In this document: piece by piece, positions 8,884 through 17,672 of the stretch
How positions within the stretch are numbered: the stretch's first letter is position 1
Layout of the letters: each line of letters opens with the position of its first letter
Source: Burkholderia gladioli
GTDB lineage: Bacteria > Pseudomonadota > Gammaproteobacteria > Burkholderiales > Burkholderiaceae
Assembly (NCBI RefSeq): GCF_000959725.1
Contig: NZ_CP009322.1
Coordinates: 3,162,001 to 3,226,000 of the forward strand
Reading direction: 5' to 3'
Length of the DNA: 64,000 nucleotides
The notes under the pieces: generated by a model
Told to the model about the DNA's origin: nothing
Seen by the model: the letters and a program-made list of their open reading frames with translations, nothing else
Databases searched by the model: none
Program-made: the position numbers and the translations under genes

Positions 8884-10323
8884 TCAGGCCTGGCTGATGA
8901 ACTTGCGGGTCAGGTAGGGCTCGATGCCCTCGGCGCCGCCTTCGGAGCCGTGCCCGCTTTCCTTGAGCCCGCCGAACGGCAGCTCGGTCGCGACGATCCG
9001 GTACTGGTTGATGCCGATCATGCCGGCCTCCAGCCCGTCGCCGACGTCGAGCGCGGTGCGCACGCTGGCGGTGAACGCATAGGCGGACAAGCCGTAAGGC
9101 AGGCGGTTGGCCTCGGCCAGGCCGTCTTCCAGCGTGTCGAAGGGCATCAGCACCGCGATCGGGCCGAACGGCTCCTCGTGCATCACGCGCGCCTCGGGCG
9201 GCACGTCGGCCAGCACGGTCGGCTCGAAGAAGAAACCCTCGCCTTCGATGCGGCGGCCGCCCGCCAGCAGCGTGGCGCCGCGTTCCAGCGCGTCGGCCAC
9301 CAGCGCCTCGATCTTGGCGAGCTGCCGCGCATTGGCGAGCGGCCCGACCTGGGTGCCGGGCGCGAGGCCGTCGCCCACCTTCAGCGCGCGCGCCGCCTGC
9401 GCGAAGCGCTCGGCGAACGCGGCATACGCGCCGCGCTGGACCAGGAAGCGTGTCGACGAGATGCAGACCTGGCCGGTGCCGCGAAAGCGGTTCGCGGCCC
9501 CCTCCACGGCCGCACGCTCGACATCGGCGTCGTCGAACACCAGCACCGGGCCATGGCCGCCCAGCTCCAGCGTGATCGGCTTGACGCCCTCGGCCGCGCG
9601 CGCCGACAGCAGGCGCCCGATCGGCCCCGAGCCGGTGAAGGTCACCTTGCGAATCACGGGCGAGGCGATCAGCCGGCGCGACACCTCGTCGGGCACGCCG
9701 AACACCACCTGCAGCACGCCCTTGGGCAGGCCCGCGTCGTCCAGCGCGCGCGCCAGGGCCAGCGCGGTGGCGGGGCTTTCCTCGCCGGGCTTGAGGATCA
9801 CGCTGCAGCCCGCGGCCAGCGCCGCCGACAGCTTGCGCGAGGGGGTAATCGCCGGGAAGTTCCAGGGCGTGAAGGCCGCCACCGGCCCGATCGGCTGGCG
9901 CTTGACGAGCTGCTGCACGCCGGGACGGTTGGACGGCACCACGCGGCCGTCGATGCGGCGCGCCTCCTCGGCGAACCATTCGAAATACTCGGCCGCGCGC
10001 AGTACCTCGTCGCGCGCCTCGGCCAGCGGCTTGCCTTCCTCCAGCGTGAGCAGGGTCGAGATCCGTTCGGCGCGCTCGCGGATCAATTCGGCCGCGCGCT
10101 TGAGCACACGCGCCCGCTCGGCCGGCACCGCGCGGCGCCAGACCGTGAAGGCCGCCTCGGCCGCGGCGAGGGCGCGATCGAGATCGGCCGCGGTGGCCAG
10201 CGGCACGCGGCCGATCTCGCCGCCGTCGGCGGGGTTGATCACGGTCGCGGTATCGCGGCCCTCGGCCGACAGCCATTGGCCGTCGATGAACAGGTACAGC
10301 GGTTCGTAGGCGGGATGCGTCAT
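8884..10323 (-). CDS. NAD(P)-dependent aldehyde dehydrogenase, succinate-semialdehyde dehydrogenase-like
   Basis: The product has 479 residues from the ATG at 10323, chosen because GGAG lies seven bases before it; an ATG at 10335 would add four residues. The catalytic glutamate is in TLELGG (Glu253) and the nucleophilic cysteine in GTGQVCIS (Cys287). The cofactor segment FTPWNFP and FTGSGPIG are typical of the GabD group. Such enzymes oxidise an aldehyde to an acid in amine or aromatic catabolism. It is next to a quinone oxidoreductase and divergent from a LysR regulator. The exact aldehyde is not readable from sequence. Confidence 0.88.
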   Translation of the reverse strand: MTHPAYEPLYLFIDGQWLSAEGRDTATVINPADGGEIGRVPLATAADLDRALAAAEAAFTVWRRAVPAERARVLKRAAELIRERAERISTLLTLEEGKPLAEARDEVLRAAEYFEWFAEEARRIDGRVVPSNRPGVQQLVKRQPIGPVAAFTPWNFPAITPSRKLSAALAAGCSVILKPGEESPATALALARALDDAGLPKGVLQVVFGVPDEVSRRLIASPVIRKVTFTGSGPIGRLLSARAAEGVKPITLELGGHGPVLVFDDADVERAAVEGAANRFRGTGQVCISSTRFLVQRGAYAAFAERFAQAARALKVGDGLAPGTQVGPLANARQLAKIEALVADALERGATLLAGGRRIEGEGFFFEPTVLADVPPEARVMHEEPFGPIAVLMPFDTLEDGLAEANRLPYGLSAYAFTASVRTALDVGDGLEAGMIGINQYRIVATELPFGGLKESGHGSEGGAEGIEPYLTRKFISQA

Positions 10324-10627
10324 CACAGGCTCCATTCAGTTGTCCGGATCGATTCGTCTGGCGATCGATCGGCGCGCGGTTCGCGAAAACATCGTCGGTC
10401 CGGTGCCGCCGTCACGCGACAGCGCCGAACCATGGAGCCAAGTCTAGGGAGGCCGGCCGCCGTGGGTTAGCCGTTCGAAAGGGAAACAGTCTTGTCTGGC
10501 ACAGCAGAATAAAGTCGGGCAAACGGCTTGCCGGAACCCCGAGCCGAATCCATCATGCTGGCTCGCGGACCGGCCCCATGCCCGGCGGCCGGGCCCGCGT
10601 GTTCCTCAACCGCAAGCGGGAGCGTCG

Positions 10628-11569
10628 ATGGACAAGTTCCACAACATGTCGGTATTCGCCAAGGTGGTCGAGATGGGCAGCTTCACCGCCGTGGCGAACC
10701 ACCTCGACACCACGGTCGGCAATATCTCGCGCGCCGTCTCGACGCTGGAGGAGGCGCTGAACACGCGCCTGCTGCATCGCTCGACGCGGCGCCTGACCAT
10801 CACCGATGCCGGCCGGCGCTTCTACGAACGCAGCGCGGCGATCCTCGCCGATCTCGAACACGCCGAGGCCGAGGCGCGCGACGCGCTGCTGGAGCCGCGC
10901 GGCCTGCTGCGCGTGCATTGCGTGCCGGGGCTGGGGCGCGATCTGGTGACGCGCGCGGTGCTGGCCTATCGGGAGGCCTTCCCGCAGGTCACCGTCGACC
11001 TGCGGCTGTCGCAACGCATGCCGAACCTGCTCGAGGACCAGCTCGACATCTCGATCGTGATCGCGCGCGCGTTACCCGATTCGGCCTACGTGAGCCAGCA
11101 GATCGGCACCAGCCACTGCGTGCTGGCCGCCTCGCCCGCCTATCTCGCCGCGCATCCGGCGCCCGAGCGGCCCGAGGACCTGGTCGACCATCGCTGCGTG
11201 CTGCTCGGCACGGTCGACTACGCGCCCGACGTCTGGCAGCTGGAGGGCGCGGGCGGCGAGACCGTGTTCCGCCCCACCGGCCCGCACTTCAGCGTCAACG
11301 ACATGGAGGCGATGGGCACCGCGCTGGAGGCTGGCGCGGGGATCGGCCTGCTGGCCGGCTACGCGGCGCTCGACGCGCTGCGCGCGGGCCGCCTGCAGCG
11401 CGTGCTGCCCGGCTATCACACCTGGCGGCGCAATGTGTTCGTGATGTATTCGTCGCGGCAGTTCGTCGACGCGCGCATCAAGCGCTTCGTCGAGTTCGTG
11501 CGACAGCATGTGGGCGAGCCGCTGGAAGCCTGCGCGCAAGAGCTCGGCATCGCGTCGGCGGCGGCCTGA
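10628..11569 (+). CDS. LysR-family regulator, divergent from the aldehyde dehydrogenase
   Basis: This 313-residue protein has an N-terminal winged helix-turn-helix (MDKFHNMSVFAKVVEMGSFT..., RAVSTLEEALNTRLLHRSTR) and a C-terminal substrate-binding domain with VHCVPGLGRDLV. It belongs to the CrgA-like subgroup by its start. GGGAG precedes the ATG at 10628. The 304-base space between it and the divergent dehydrogenase holds no other gene and presumably contains both promoters and LysR boxes, though I see no clear T-N11-A palindrome. Probable activator or repressor of the adjacent pair. Confidence 0.88.
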   Translation: MDKFHNMSVFAKVVEMGSFTAVANHLDTTVGNISRAVSTLEEALNTRLLHRSTRRLTITDAGRRFYERSAAILADLEHAEAEARDALLEPRGLLRVHCVPGLGRDLVTRAVLAYREAFPQVTVDLRLSQRMPNLLEDQLDISIVIARALPDSAYVSQQIGTSHCVLAASPAYLAAHPAPERPEDLVDHRCVLLGTVDYAPDVWQLEGAGGETVFRPTGPHFSVNDMEAMGTALEAGAGIGLLAGYAALDALRAGRLQRVLPGYHTWRRNVFVMYSSRQFVDARIKRFVEFVRQHVGEPLEACAQELGIASAAA

Positions 11570-11639
11570 GCGACGAACCGGCCCGCGCGCGGCATGCGCT
11601 AAGATCGTCCGCTCCCGCCTCTCACCGCCGCGAGCCCGC

Positions 11640-11915
11640 ATGAGCATCGAACTGACCAAGGAAGACCGCGCCCAGGCGATCGCCTCCCTCCAGCGCTATT
11701 TCGAGCAGAACATGGAGGAGCCGATCGGCAACGTCACGGCCGGCGCGCTGCTGGCCTTCTTCCTGGACGAGGTCGGCCCGGCGATCTACAACCACGCCGT
11801 GGCCGACGCGCAGGAGCACATGCAGCGGCGCGTCTCCGAACTCGACTTCGAGGTGCATGAGGACGAGTTCCCTTATTGGTCGAAGCAGGCCTCGAAGGGC
11901 AAGCCGCGCAAGTAG
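11640..11915 (+). CDS. DUF2164-family small protein
   Basis: A 91-residue acidic protein starts MSIELTKEDRAQAIASLQRY and contains FFLDEVGPAIYNHAVADAQ, matching the DUF2164 family as I know it. It has no signal peptide or membrane segment and no assigned function. The ATG at 11640 is preferred over a longer in-frame ORF that runs back into the LysR gene. It lies between the LysR gene and a convergent regulator 21 bases away. Confidence 0.8.
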   Translation: MSIELTKEDRAQAIASLQRYFEQNMEEPIGNVTAGALLAFFLDEVGPAIYNHAVADAQEHMQRRVSELDFEVHEDEFPYWSKQASKGKPRK

Positions 11916-11936
11916 GCCGCGACGCGCTCCGCCTAC

Positions 11937-12848
11937 CTAGGCGCCCACCTCGGCGAGCAGCCACTCGCGGAACGCCACCACCGGCGCCTCGTTCTCGCGC
12001 CCCTTGCGATGCACGAGGTAGTAGGCCAGCTCGCAGGTCTGCTCGGTCTCGAACGGCTTCACCAGCCGCCCCTCGGCCAGGTCTCGCTCGACCAGCGAGG
12101 TCCGGCCGAGCGCCACGCCGTTGCCCGAGATCGCGGCCTGGTAGGCCGACGAGGAATCGTTGAGCTGCAGGCCGCGATCGCAGTCGACCTGGTTCGCGTA
12201 GCCGGCCTTGCGCAGCCATGAGCGCCAGGTCGGGAACACGCCGAAGTCGCTCATCGAGGTGTCGTGGATCAGCCGGTGATGGCGCAGCTCGGCGGGGCTG
12301 GTCAGCGCATGCTCGCCCTCGAGCAGCGCGGGGCTGCAGACCGGGAAGAAATCGTCGCGCAGCAGGTAGGTGGACACCAGGTCGGGCCAGTTGCCGGCGC
12401 CGTAGCGGATCGCCACGTCGACGCGTTCGGCGGTCAGGTCGACCAGGTGCCGGCTCATGTCGATACGCAGGTCGTAATAGGGATGCTGGACCTGGAACGA
12501 CTCGACGCGCCAAAGCAGCCAGCGGTCGGCGAAGGCCGGCGGCACCGTCACGGTGAACACGATCCGCGACTTGCTCGCGCGCAGCCGCTCGACCGCCGTG
12601 GACAGCAGGTCGAAGCCGCCCTGCAGTTCGGGCAGCGCCGCGCGCGCGGCATCGGTCAGCGTCAGCCGCGACGGGCCTGACGAGGCGCGATGGAACAGCT
12701 CCACGTCGAGATAGCTCTCCAGCCCGCGAATCAACTGCCCGACCGCGGCCGGCGTCACGTTCAGCTCGGCCGCCGCGGCCGGGTAGCTCAGGTGCCGAGC
12801 CACCGCCTCGAAGGCGCGCAGGGCATTCAGGTTGTTCGGGGCTCGCAT
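11937..12848 (-). CDS. LysR-family regulator, GcvA-like
   Basis: The 303-residue protein begins MRAPNNLNALRAFEAVARHL and has the GcvA-type helix-turn-helix (AAAELNVTPAAVGQLIRGLE). A typical binding domain follows, with PPAFADRWLLWRVESFQ. GcvA-type regulators often control small metabolic or beta-lactamase genes. The neighbours do not reveal a target: DUF2164 converges on it and the hydrolase gene lies upstream on the same strand, about 150 bases away. Confidence 0.88.
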   Translation of the reverse strand: MRAPNNLNALRAFEAVARHLSYPAAAAELNVTPAAVGQLIRGLESYLDVELFHRASSGPSRLTLTDAARAALPELQGGFDLLSTAVERLRASKSRIVFTVTVPPAFADRWLLWRVESFQVQHPYYDLRIDMSRHLVDLTAERVDVAIRYGAGNWPDLVSTYLLRDDFFPVCSPALLEGEHALTSPAELRHHRLIHDTSMSDFGVFPTWRSWLRKAGYANQVDCDRGLQLNDSSSAYQAAISGNGVALGRTSLVERDLAEGRLVKPFETEQTCELAYYLVHRKGRENEAPVVAFREWLLAEVGA

Positions 12849-12998
12849 GATCCGCTCGTGACCGGGTACCGATGGTGCGATGGATTCTCGCAGCGGCTTC
12901 CGGGCCGGTCAATCGGCGCGCAGGTACGACAAGACGCGGCACGCCGATCGCTCGACGTGCCGCGTCCCGCTTCATTGCTTCGTCATCGCCTCACGCGT

Positions 12999-13982
12999 TC
13001 AACGGCGCGGCACGTTGCGGTCGAGGAAGTGGTGGATCACCGGCGCGATGTCGGCGATGTTGGTTTCCAGCGCGAAGTGGCCGGTATCGTAGAAATGCAC
13101 CTCGGCCTTCGGCAGGTCGCGCTTGAAGGCTTCCGCGCCCGGCGGCAGGAAGAACGGATCGTTCTTGCCCCACACGGCCAGCACCGGCGGCTGGTACTTG
13201 CGGAAGTAGGCCTGGAATTCCGGGTAGCGCGCCACGTTGCTCGCGTAGTCGCCGAACAGGTCGAGCTGGATCTCGTCGTTGCCGGGGCGCGCGACGAAGG
13301 CGGCGTCCAGCGTGTAAGCCTCGGGCGCGACCTGGTCCGGGTCCTTCACGCCATGCGTGTATTGCCACTTGATCGCCTCGGGCTTGAGGAACTCGCGCAG
13401 CGCATCGCGGTTTTCCTGCGAGGGATCCTTCCAGTACTTCTGGATCGGGTTCCAGCCGTCGCTCAGGCCCTCGACATAGGCATTGCCGTTCTGCGTGACG
13501 ATCGCCGTCACGCGCTCCGGATGCGCCACCGCCAGGCGCCAGCCCACCGGCGCGCCGTAGTCGAACACCTGCAGCGCGTACTTGTCGAGATGCAGGGTTT
13601 CGGTGAAGTGGTCGATGGTCTGCGCGAGATGATCGAAGGTGTAGGCGTAATGCGCGCGATCGGGGCTCTGCGTGAAGCCGAAGCCCGGCAGGTCCGGCGC
13701 GATCACGTGATAGCGGTCGGCCAGGCGCGGAATCAGCTCGCGATACATGAAGGACGAGGTCGGGAAGCCGTGCAGCAGCAGGATGGTGGGCGCCGACGGG
13801 TTGCCGGCCTCGCGGTAGAACACCTTCACGTCGTCGACCTGAACGTAGTGGTGACTCACCACCGGCGCGGCCGCCGCGCTTGCCGCCGCCGTCGTCGCGG
13901 CCTGCGCCGCCGCGCCGCCCGCCAGCCCTTCCACCACGCCGAACGTCATCAGCGCCCCCATCAATACCTGCTTGATCTTCAT
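12999..13982 (-). CDS. Exported alpha/beta hydrolase with Asp nucleophile (epoxide hydrolase/haloalkane dehalogenase type)
   Basis: The 327-residue protein starts at the ATG at 13982, with GGAGG nine bases upstream. It has an N-terminal signal peptide (MKIKQVLMGALMTFGVVEGL then an Ala-rich stretch). The fold is marked by HGFPTSS and the elbow VFDYGAP, where Asp141 replaces the serine of esterases. Asp275 in WGKNDPFF and His302 in DTGHF complete the triad. This arrangement is that of epoxide hydrolases and haloalkane dehalogenases, which form an alkyl-enzyme ester on Asp. Periplasmic location is inferred. It is divergent from the CGNR gene across overlapping promoters. Confidence 0.85.
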   Translation of the reverse strand: MKIKQVLMGALMTFGVVEGLAGGAAAQAATTAAASAAAAPVVSHHYVQVDDVKVFYREAGNPSAPTILLLHGFPTSSFMYRELIPRLADRYHVIAPDLPGFGFTQSPDRAHYAYTFDHLAQTIDHFTETLHLDKYALQVFDYGAPVGWRLAVAHPERVTAIVTQNGNAYVEGLSDGWNPIQKYWKDPSQENRDALREFLKPEAIKWQYTHGVKDPDQVAPEAYTLDAAFVARPGNDEIQLDLFGDYASNVARYPEFQAYFRKYQPPVLAVWGKNDPFFLPPGAEAFKRDLPKAEVHFYDTGHFALETNIADIAPVIHHFLDRNVPRR

Positions 13983-14043
13983 GGCAAAACCTCCGTTGGT
14001 CGAAAGATCCGCGTGCCGGCCAGCGGGTGCCCTCGCACCCTCT

Positions 14044-14118
14044 GTAACCGTCAATATCGTTTTTAAAGGTTACGTAGCGCATGAGTAACCTGTCAACAGA
14101 TTTTTTATGAGTTACAAT
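14044..14118. promoter_or_regulatory. Divergent promoters with repeated GTAAC boxes between hydrolase and CGNR genes
   Basis: Four related boxes lie close together: GTAACC at 14044-14049, GGTTAC at 14068-14073, GTAACC at 14085-14090 and GTTAC at 14111-14115. A plus-strand promoter reads CTGTCA (14090-14095), 17 bases, TACAAT (14113-14118). On minus a perfect TTGACA (14091-14096) faces the hydrolase gene with a weak -10 overlapping the GGTTAC box. The arrangement suggests one protein controls both directions. Confidence 0.5.
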
Positions 14119-14146
14119 CCGTCCATCGACTTTCCGGGAGTTCAGG

Positions 14147-14731
14147 ATGAGCACCGCAAGCCCGGCCGGCGGCTCGACGGCCCTGTTCATAGGCGACGAT
14201 CTCGCCCTCGATTTCATCAACACGCGCTACGGCATCGGCGAGGCGCGCACCGACGTGCTGGCCAGCGACGCCAGCGTGATCGACTGGCTCAGGCAAGCCG
14301 GCGCGCTACCGGCCGGCCATGCAGGCCCGGCCCCGGCCGGCCTGCGCGAGGCGGCGCTGGCGCTGCGCGACGCGGCGCGGCAGTTGGTCGAGAAGCGCCA
14401 GGAAGGCAAATGGGGCGACCCGGCCGCGCTGAACCGCGTGCTCGCCTCGGGCAGCCATCACCTGGAGCTGCAATGGAAAAAGGGCGGCGAACCCGAGCTG
14501 GTGTCGCGCCGCACCGACCTGAACGCGACCGCCGCGCTGCTGCCGGTGGCCGAGGCGCTGGCGAAGCTGCTGGCCGAGGCCGACTTCGGGCTGGTGCGCA
14601 AGTGCGAGTGCGAGGACTGCACGCTGATGTTCCATGACCGCACCAAGTCGCATCGGCGCCGCTGGTGCAGCATGGCCTTGTGCGGCAACCGCATGAAGGT
14701 GGCCGCGTATCGGGCGCGGCAGAAGGCCTGA
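14147..14731 (+). CDS. CGNR zinc-finger protein (ABATE domain), probable regulator
   Basis: The 194-residue protein has the ABATE-type N-terminal domain (FIGDDLALDFINTRYG) and a C-terminal zinc finger with CECEDC, then SHRRRWCSMALCGNRMK, the CGNR signature. Proteins of this family are generally taken as DNA-binding regulators. It is transcribed away from the Asp-nucleophile hydrolase across a set of GTAAC boxes, so it likely controls that gene and itself. A bidirectional terminator follows. Confidence 0.87.
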   Translation: MSTASPAGGSTALFIGDDLALDFINTRYGIGEARTDVLASDASVIDWLRQAGALPAGHAGPAPAGLREAALALRDAARQLVEKRQEGKWGDPAALNRVLASGSHHLELQWKKGGEPELVSRRTDLNATAALLPVAEALAKLLAEADFGLVRKCECEDCTLMFHDRTKSHRRRWCSMALCGNRMKVAAYRARQKA

Positions 14732-14769
14732 GGCGTCGAAGCCGCTGCCCGGCGATACATCGGGTGTGA

Positions 14770-14800
14770 AAAAGCCGGTCCAGGCGGACCGGCTTTTCTC
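14770..14800. terminator. Bidirectional intrinsic terminator
   Basis: AAAAGCCGGTCC (14770-14781) pairs with GGACCGGCTTTT (14786-14797) around an AGGC loop. A tracts and T tracts flank both sides. It lies between the plus-strand CGNR gene and the minus-strand SDR gene and can serve both. Confidence 0.85.
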
Positions 14801-14856
14801 GTTCGAGGCGCGGGCCGATCGGCGCGCGCCTTGCGCTCGCCGGATCGCCACCGATC

Positions 14857-15603
14857 TCAGATCTGCGACAGCCCGCCGTCGACCACCAATTCGGCGCCCG
14901 TCACGTAGGACGCGTCGTCACTGGCGAGGAACAGCGCCGCCTTCGCGACTTCCGCAGCCGAGCCGATCCGCTTGAGCGGCACGGCGGCAGCCAGCGCCTC
15001 GCCCGACTTCTTCAGGTCGGCTTCGGGGATGCCCATCTTGGTGGCGAAGGGCGTGTCGATCGGGCCGGGGCTCACCGCATTGACGCGGATGCCGCGCGGC
15101 GCGAGTTCGGCGCCGAGCGAACGCACCAGCGAGCGCACCGCGGCCTTGGTCGCCGACAGGATCGACAGGCCCGGCGTGCCGACCTCGTTGAGGAACGAGG
15201 TGGTGACCACCACGCTGCCGCCGTCCACCAGATGCGGCGCCGCCTTCTGGATCGTGAAGAACAGGCCCGTCACGTTCAGCGAGAACTGTTCCTCGATCTG
15301 CTCCGCCGTGACCGCTTCGAGCGGCGCGGCCTTGCCCGCGCCGGCGTTGGCATAGACCACGTCGATCCGGCCGTGAGTTTCGACCACTTCGGCGATCGCC
15401 CGGTCGATCTGCGCCGGGTCGCGCAGGTCGACGCGCAGCGCGGTGGCCTGGGCGCCCAGTTCGCGCTCGGCGTCCTTCAGGCGCGCCTCGTTGGTGCCGA
15501 ACACGACGACCTTCGCGCCTTCGTCGCGAAACAGCTTCGCGGCTTCCAGGCCGATGCCCGAGGTGCCGCCCGTGATCACTGCCACCTTGTTTGCCAGCTT
15601 CAT
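14857..15603 (-). CDS. SDR-family oxidoreductase lacking the usual catalytic Tyr
   Basis: This 248-residue Rossmann protein has the cofactor motif TGGTSGIG (residues 11-18), NAG (86-88) and the C-terminal NAVSPGPIDTP segment. AAGGAG precedes the ATG at 15603. Classical SDR enzymes have Tyr-x3-Lys; here the segment is GLSILSATKAA, so Lys153 is present but residue 149 is Leu instead of Tyr. The serine of the triad (Ser136) is kept. It may use a different proton donor or have lost reductase activity. It stands alone, with a shared terminator at 14770 and no partner gene upstream. Confidence 0.85.
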   Translation of the reverse strand: MKLANKVAVITGGTSGIGLEAAKLFRDEGAKVVVFGTNEARLKDAERELGAQATALRVDLRDPAQIDRAIAEVVETHGRIDVVYANAGAGKAAPLEAVTAEQIEEQFSLNVTGLFFTIQKAAPHLVDGGSVVVTTSFLNEVGTPGLSILSATKAAVRSLVRSLGAELAPRGIRVNAVSPGPIDTPFATKMGIPEADLKKSGEALAAAVPLKRIGSAAEVAKAALFLASDDASYVTGAELVVDGGLSQI

Positions 15604-16181
15604 GATGATGCTCCTTTGAGTCGGTTGAGAGGGTTCGTTTCGGCGGGAGCCGTGTCGCTTCCCGTTGGCTCAACTATCGTCGCCGGGGCCCGGGCGCGTC
15701 GAACGAGAAGATCTGGCGCAGCCGGCAAGAAAGACTATTCGGGGCGGTGAGAAGCCTTGCCGGGCGTGGGTTTTCAAGTAGGCACCGATGGTGGTCAAAC
15801 GCGCTGTCGAGCGCCGTCGGGGCGTTTTTGCATGCTGCGTCTGCCGCACGGCGCGGCGTCGCCTGTCGCTGATTCTCTCGGTGGGCGGGCTGGCCTCGGC
15901 GATGCGGCCGGCGCTCTGGCTGGGAGATCCGCGCAGGCTCTGGCCGAGCCGTCTCGCGAGGTTCATGAACCTGCTGCCGGTGGCCACGGCGCTGCTCGCA
16001 ACGGCCGGCTCGGCGAATCACCGCGGGCCGATCACCCGGTCGGCGCGGGAGTCACGCTGGCGGGCATGCTGGCCGCGTAGACGCTGAAGGGAAAGGTCGC
16101 GCGCGGCGGCGCGACGTGTTCGCGAGGAAGGGCTTGCCGAGCCGGCCGCGAGACGGGGCCCGGCGGCCCGGCGGGCGAGGC
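15604..16181. other. 578-base interval without a supported gene
   Basis: Reading frames of about 100 codons exist on both strands (for example 15788-16087 plus, 15670-15987 minus), but their Arg/Pro-rich products show no recognisable fold and no ribosome-binding site. The part beside 15604 presumably contains the SDR promoter. No intrinsic terminator for the operon ending at 16182 was seen. It may be a decayed gene. Confidence 0.4.
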
Positions 16182-17672
16182 TCAGCGCGCCGCCCAGCCG
16201 GTGTCCGCGTCGAGCGGATAGACCGGCCGATCGAGATGCCGGTAGTCGAACAATCCGTAATCCGAACCGGTCACGCCGCGGCTGTCGCATTCGACCAGGC
16301 CCGCCGAGATCGGCACGAACACCGGCCGGCAGTACATGCGCGACTTCAGCAACAGGAAACGCGCGCGGCGCGGATCGACGCCGACGCTCTCGAACACGCC
16401 CAGATCCCAGGGTTCGTGGGTGCGCTCGGTGATCACCAGCACCGCCGCGCCGACGTCGAGCACGGCCGCGCGGCCCATGTGCGCGCGCTGGCCGGTATAG
16501 GTCGGTCCGGTGATGGTGTATTCGCCGTCGGTGAGCGCCAGCACCGTGCCGCGCGCCATGAAGGGCGCGCGTTGCGAGCCGTCGCGCGCCGGCCGCTTGT
16601 TGCCGACCGGCAGCGTGACGTTCGCGCCGACGCCGGCCTCGACGAGCACCGCCACCGCCTCGGGATCGCAGAGCGGCCCGCTGACGAGGCCGTCGAGCCC
16701 CTGCGCCAGCGCGGCCTCGAGCAGGTCCATGGTGTCGCAGGTGCCGCCCGACATGCAGTTGTCGCCGTGGTCGAGCAGCAGCACCGGCTTCTCGGCGCCC
16801 CGCGCGAGCGCCAGCGCCTCGGCCACCGACTCGGCCAGCGGCGGGCTGCGGTAGACGAAGGCGTCGCGCTCGTCCCAGATCGCGGCGGCGATCCGCGCGG
16901 CCACCGCCTCGGCCTGCGCCGCGTCGCCGTCGCCGACCACCACCACGCTGATGCAGGGCGCCGCGATATCGGCCAGCGAGAAGCCGGCCAGGATCGACAC
17001 CGCCAGCATGCCCTCGGCCTCGGCCGCGCGCGCCGCCGCCACCGCGCGCTGCATCGCGCCCTCGGCGGTGGCGCTGCACAGCGTCGAGCTGAGCAGCGGC
17101 GGCCGCCGCCAGGCCAGCACCGGCCGGGCTCGGCCGTTGAGCGTGTGGAACAGCAGCCGCGCCGCATGCTCGCCGGTCTCGTACATGTCGACGTGCGGAT
17201 AGGTCTTGAAGCTGACGATGATGTCGGCGTGGTCGATCATCGCCTGCGTGACGTTGCCGTGCAGGTCCAGCGCGACGGCGATCGGCACGCCCGGCAACGC
17301 GGCTCGCACGCGCGCCAGCAGTTCGCCCTCGCCGTCGGGCGTGCTCTCGGCCACCATCGCGCCGTGCAGGTCGAGCATCACCGCGTCGCAGCCCGGCGCG
17401 GCGGCCACGATCGCCTCGCAGATCGCGGCATAGGCCTCGGCCGCCACCGGCCCGCTCGGGTTCGCGCCGGCCGAGATCGGCGTGACCAGCTCGGCGCCGG
17501 CCGCCTCGGCCGCGTCGATGAAGGCCGCCATCGCGGTGCGCATGCCCTTGTTGTCGCGATAGGCCTCGGCGCCGTAGCTCGGCCCGTTCGCGCCGAACGC
17601 GGCCAGCGGCGTGGGCACCGGCGAAAAGGTATTGGTCTCGTGGTTCATCCGCGCGATCAGGATCCGCATCAT
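16182..17672 (-). CDS. M81-family metallopeptidase (MlrC/DUF1485-like)
   Basis: The 496-residue protein begins MMRILIARMNHETNTFSP, the family's start, and carries DLHGAM, DLHGN and LDHGDNCMSGGTCDTM metal-site segments. MlrC was first described as the last enzyme of microcystin degradation in Sphingomonas. Most homologues have unknown substrates, but the family cleaves peptide-like amide bonds. The start overlaps the stop of the M20 enzyme (ATGA), and it is the last gene of the ABC importer operon. I infer that it hydrolyses a product of the M20 enzyme. No terminator was found downstream. Confidence 0.85.
   Translation of the reverse strand: MMRILIARMNHETNTFSPVPTPLAAFGANGPSYGAEAYRDNKGMRTAMAAFIDAAEAAGAELVTPISAGANPSGPVAAEAYAAICEAIVAAAPGCDAVMLDLHGAMVAESTPDGEGELLARVRAALPGVPIAVALDLHGNVTQAMIDHADIIVSFKTYPHVDMYETGEHAARLLFHTLNGRARPVLAWRRPPLLSSTLCSATAEGAMQRAVAAARAAEAEGMLAVSILAGFSLADIAAPCISVVVVGDGDAAQAEAVAARIAAAIWDERDAFVYRSPPLAESVAEALALARGAEKPVLLLDHGDNCMSGGTCDTMDLLEAALAQGLDGLVSGPLCDPEAVAVLVEAGVGANVTLPVGNKRPARDGSQRAPFMARGTVLALTDGEYTITGPTYTGQRAHMGRAAVLDVGAAVLVITERTHEPWDLGVFESVGVDPRRARFLLLKSRMYCRPVFVPISAGLVECDSRGVTGSDYGLFDYRHLDRPVYPLDADTGWAAR

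Noticed and set aside
11912..11936. GTAGGC/GCCTAC inverted repeat between the convergent DUF2164 and LysR genes
   Set aside because: Only six paired bases with a 13-base loop and no T-tract; too weak to call a terminator.
15788..16087. 99-codon ORF on plus in the 578-base gap
   Set aside because: No ribosome-binding site, Arg-rich product and no recognisable family.
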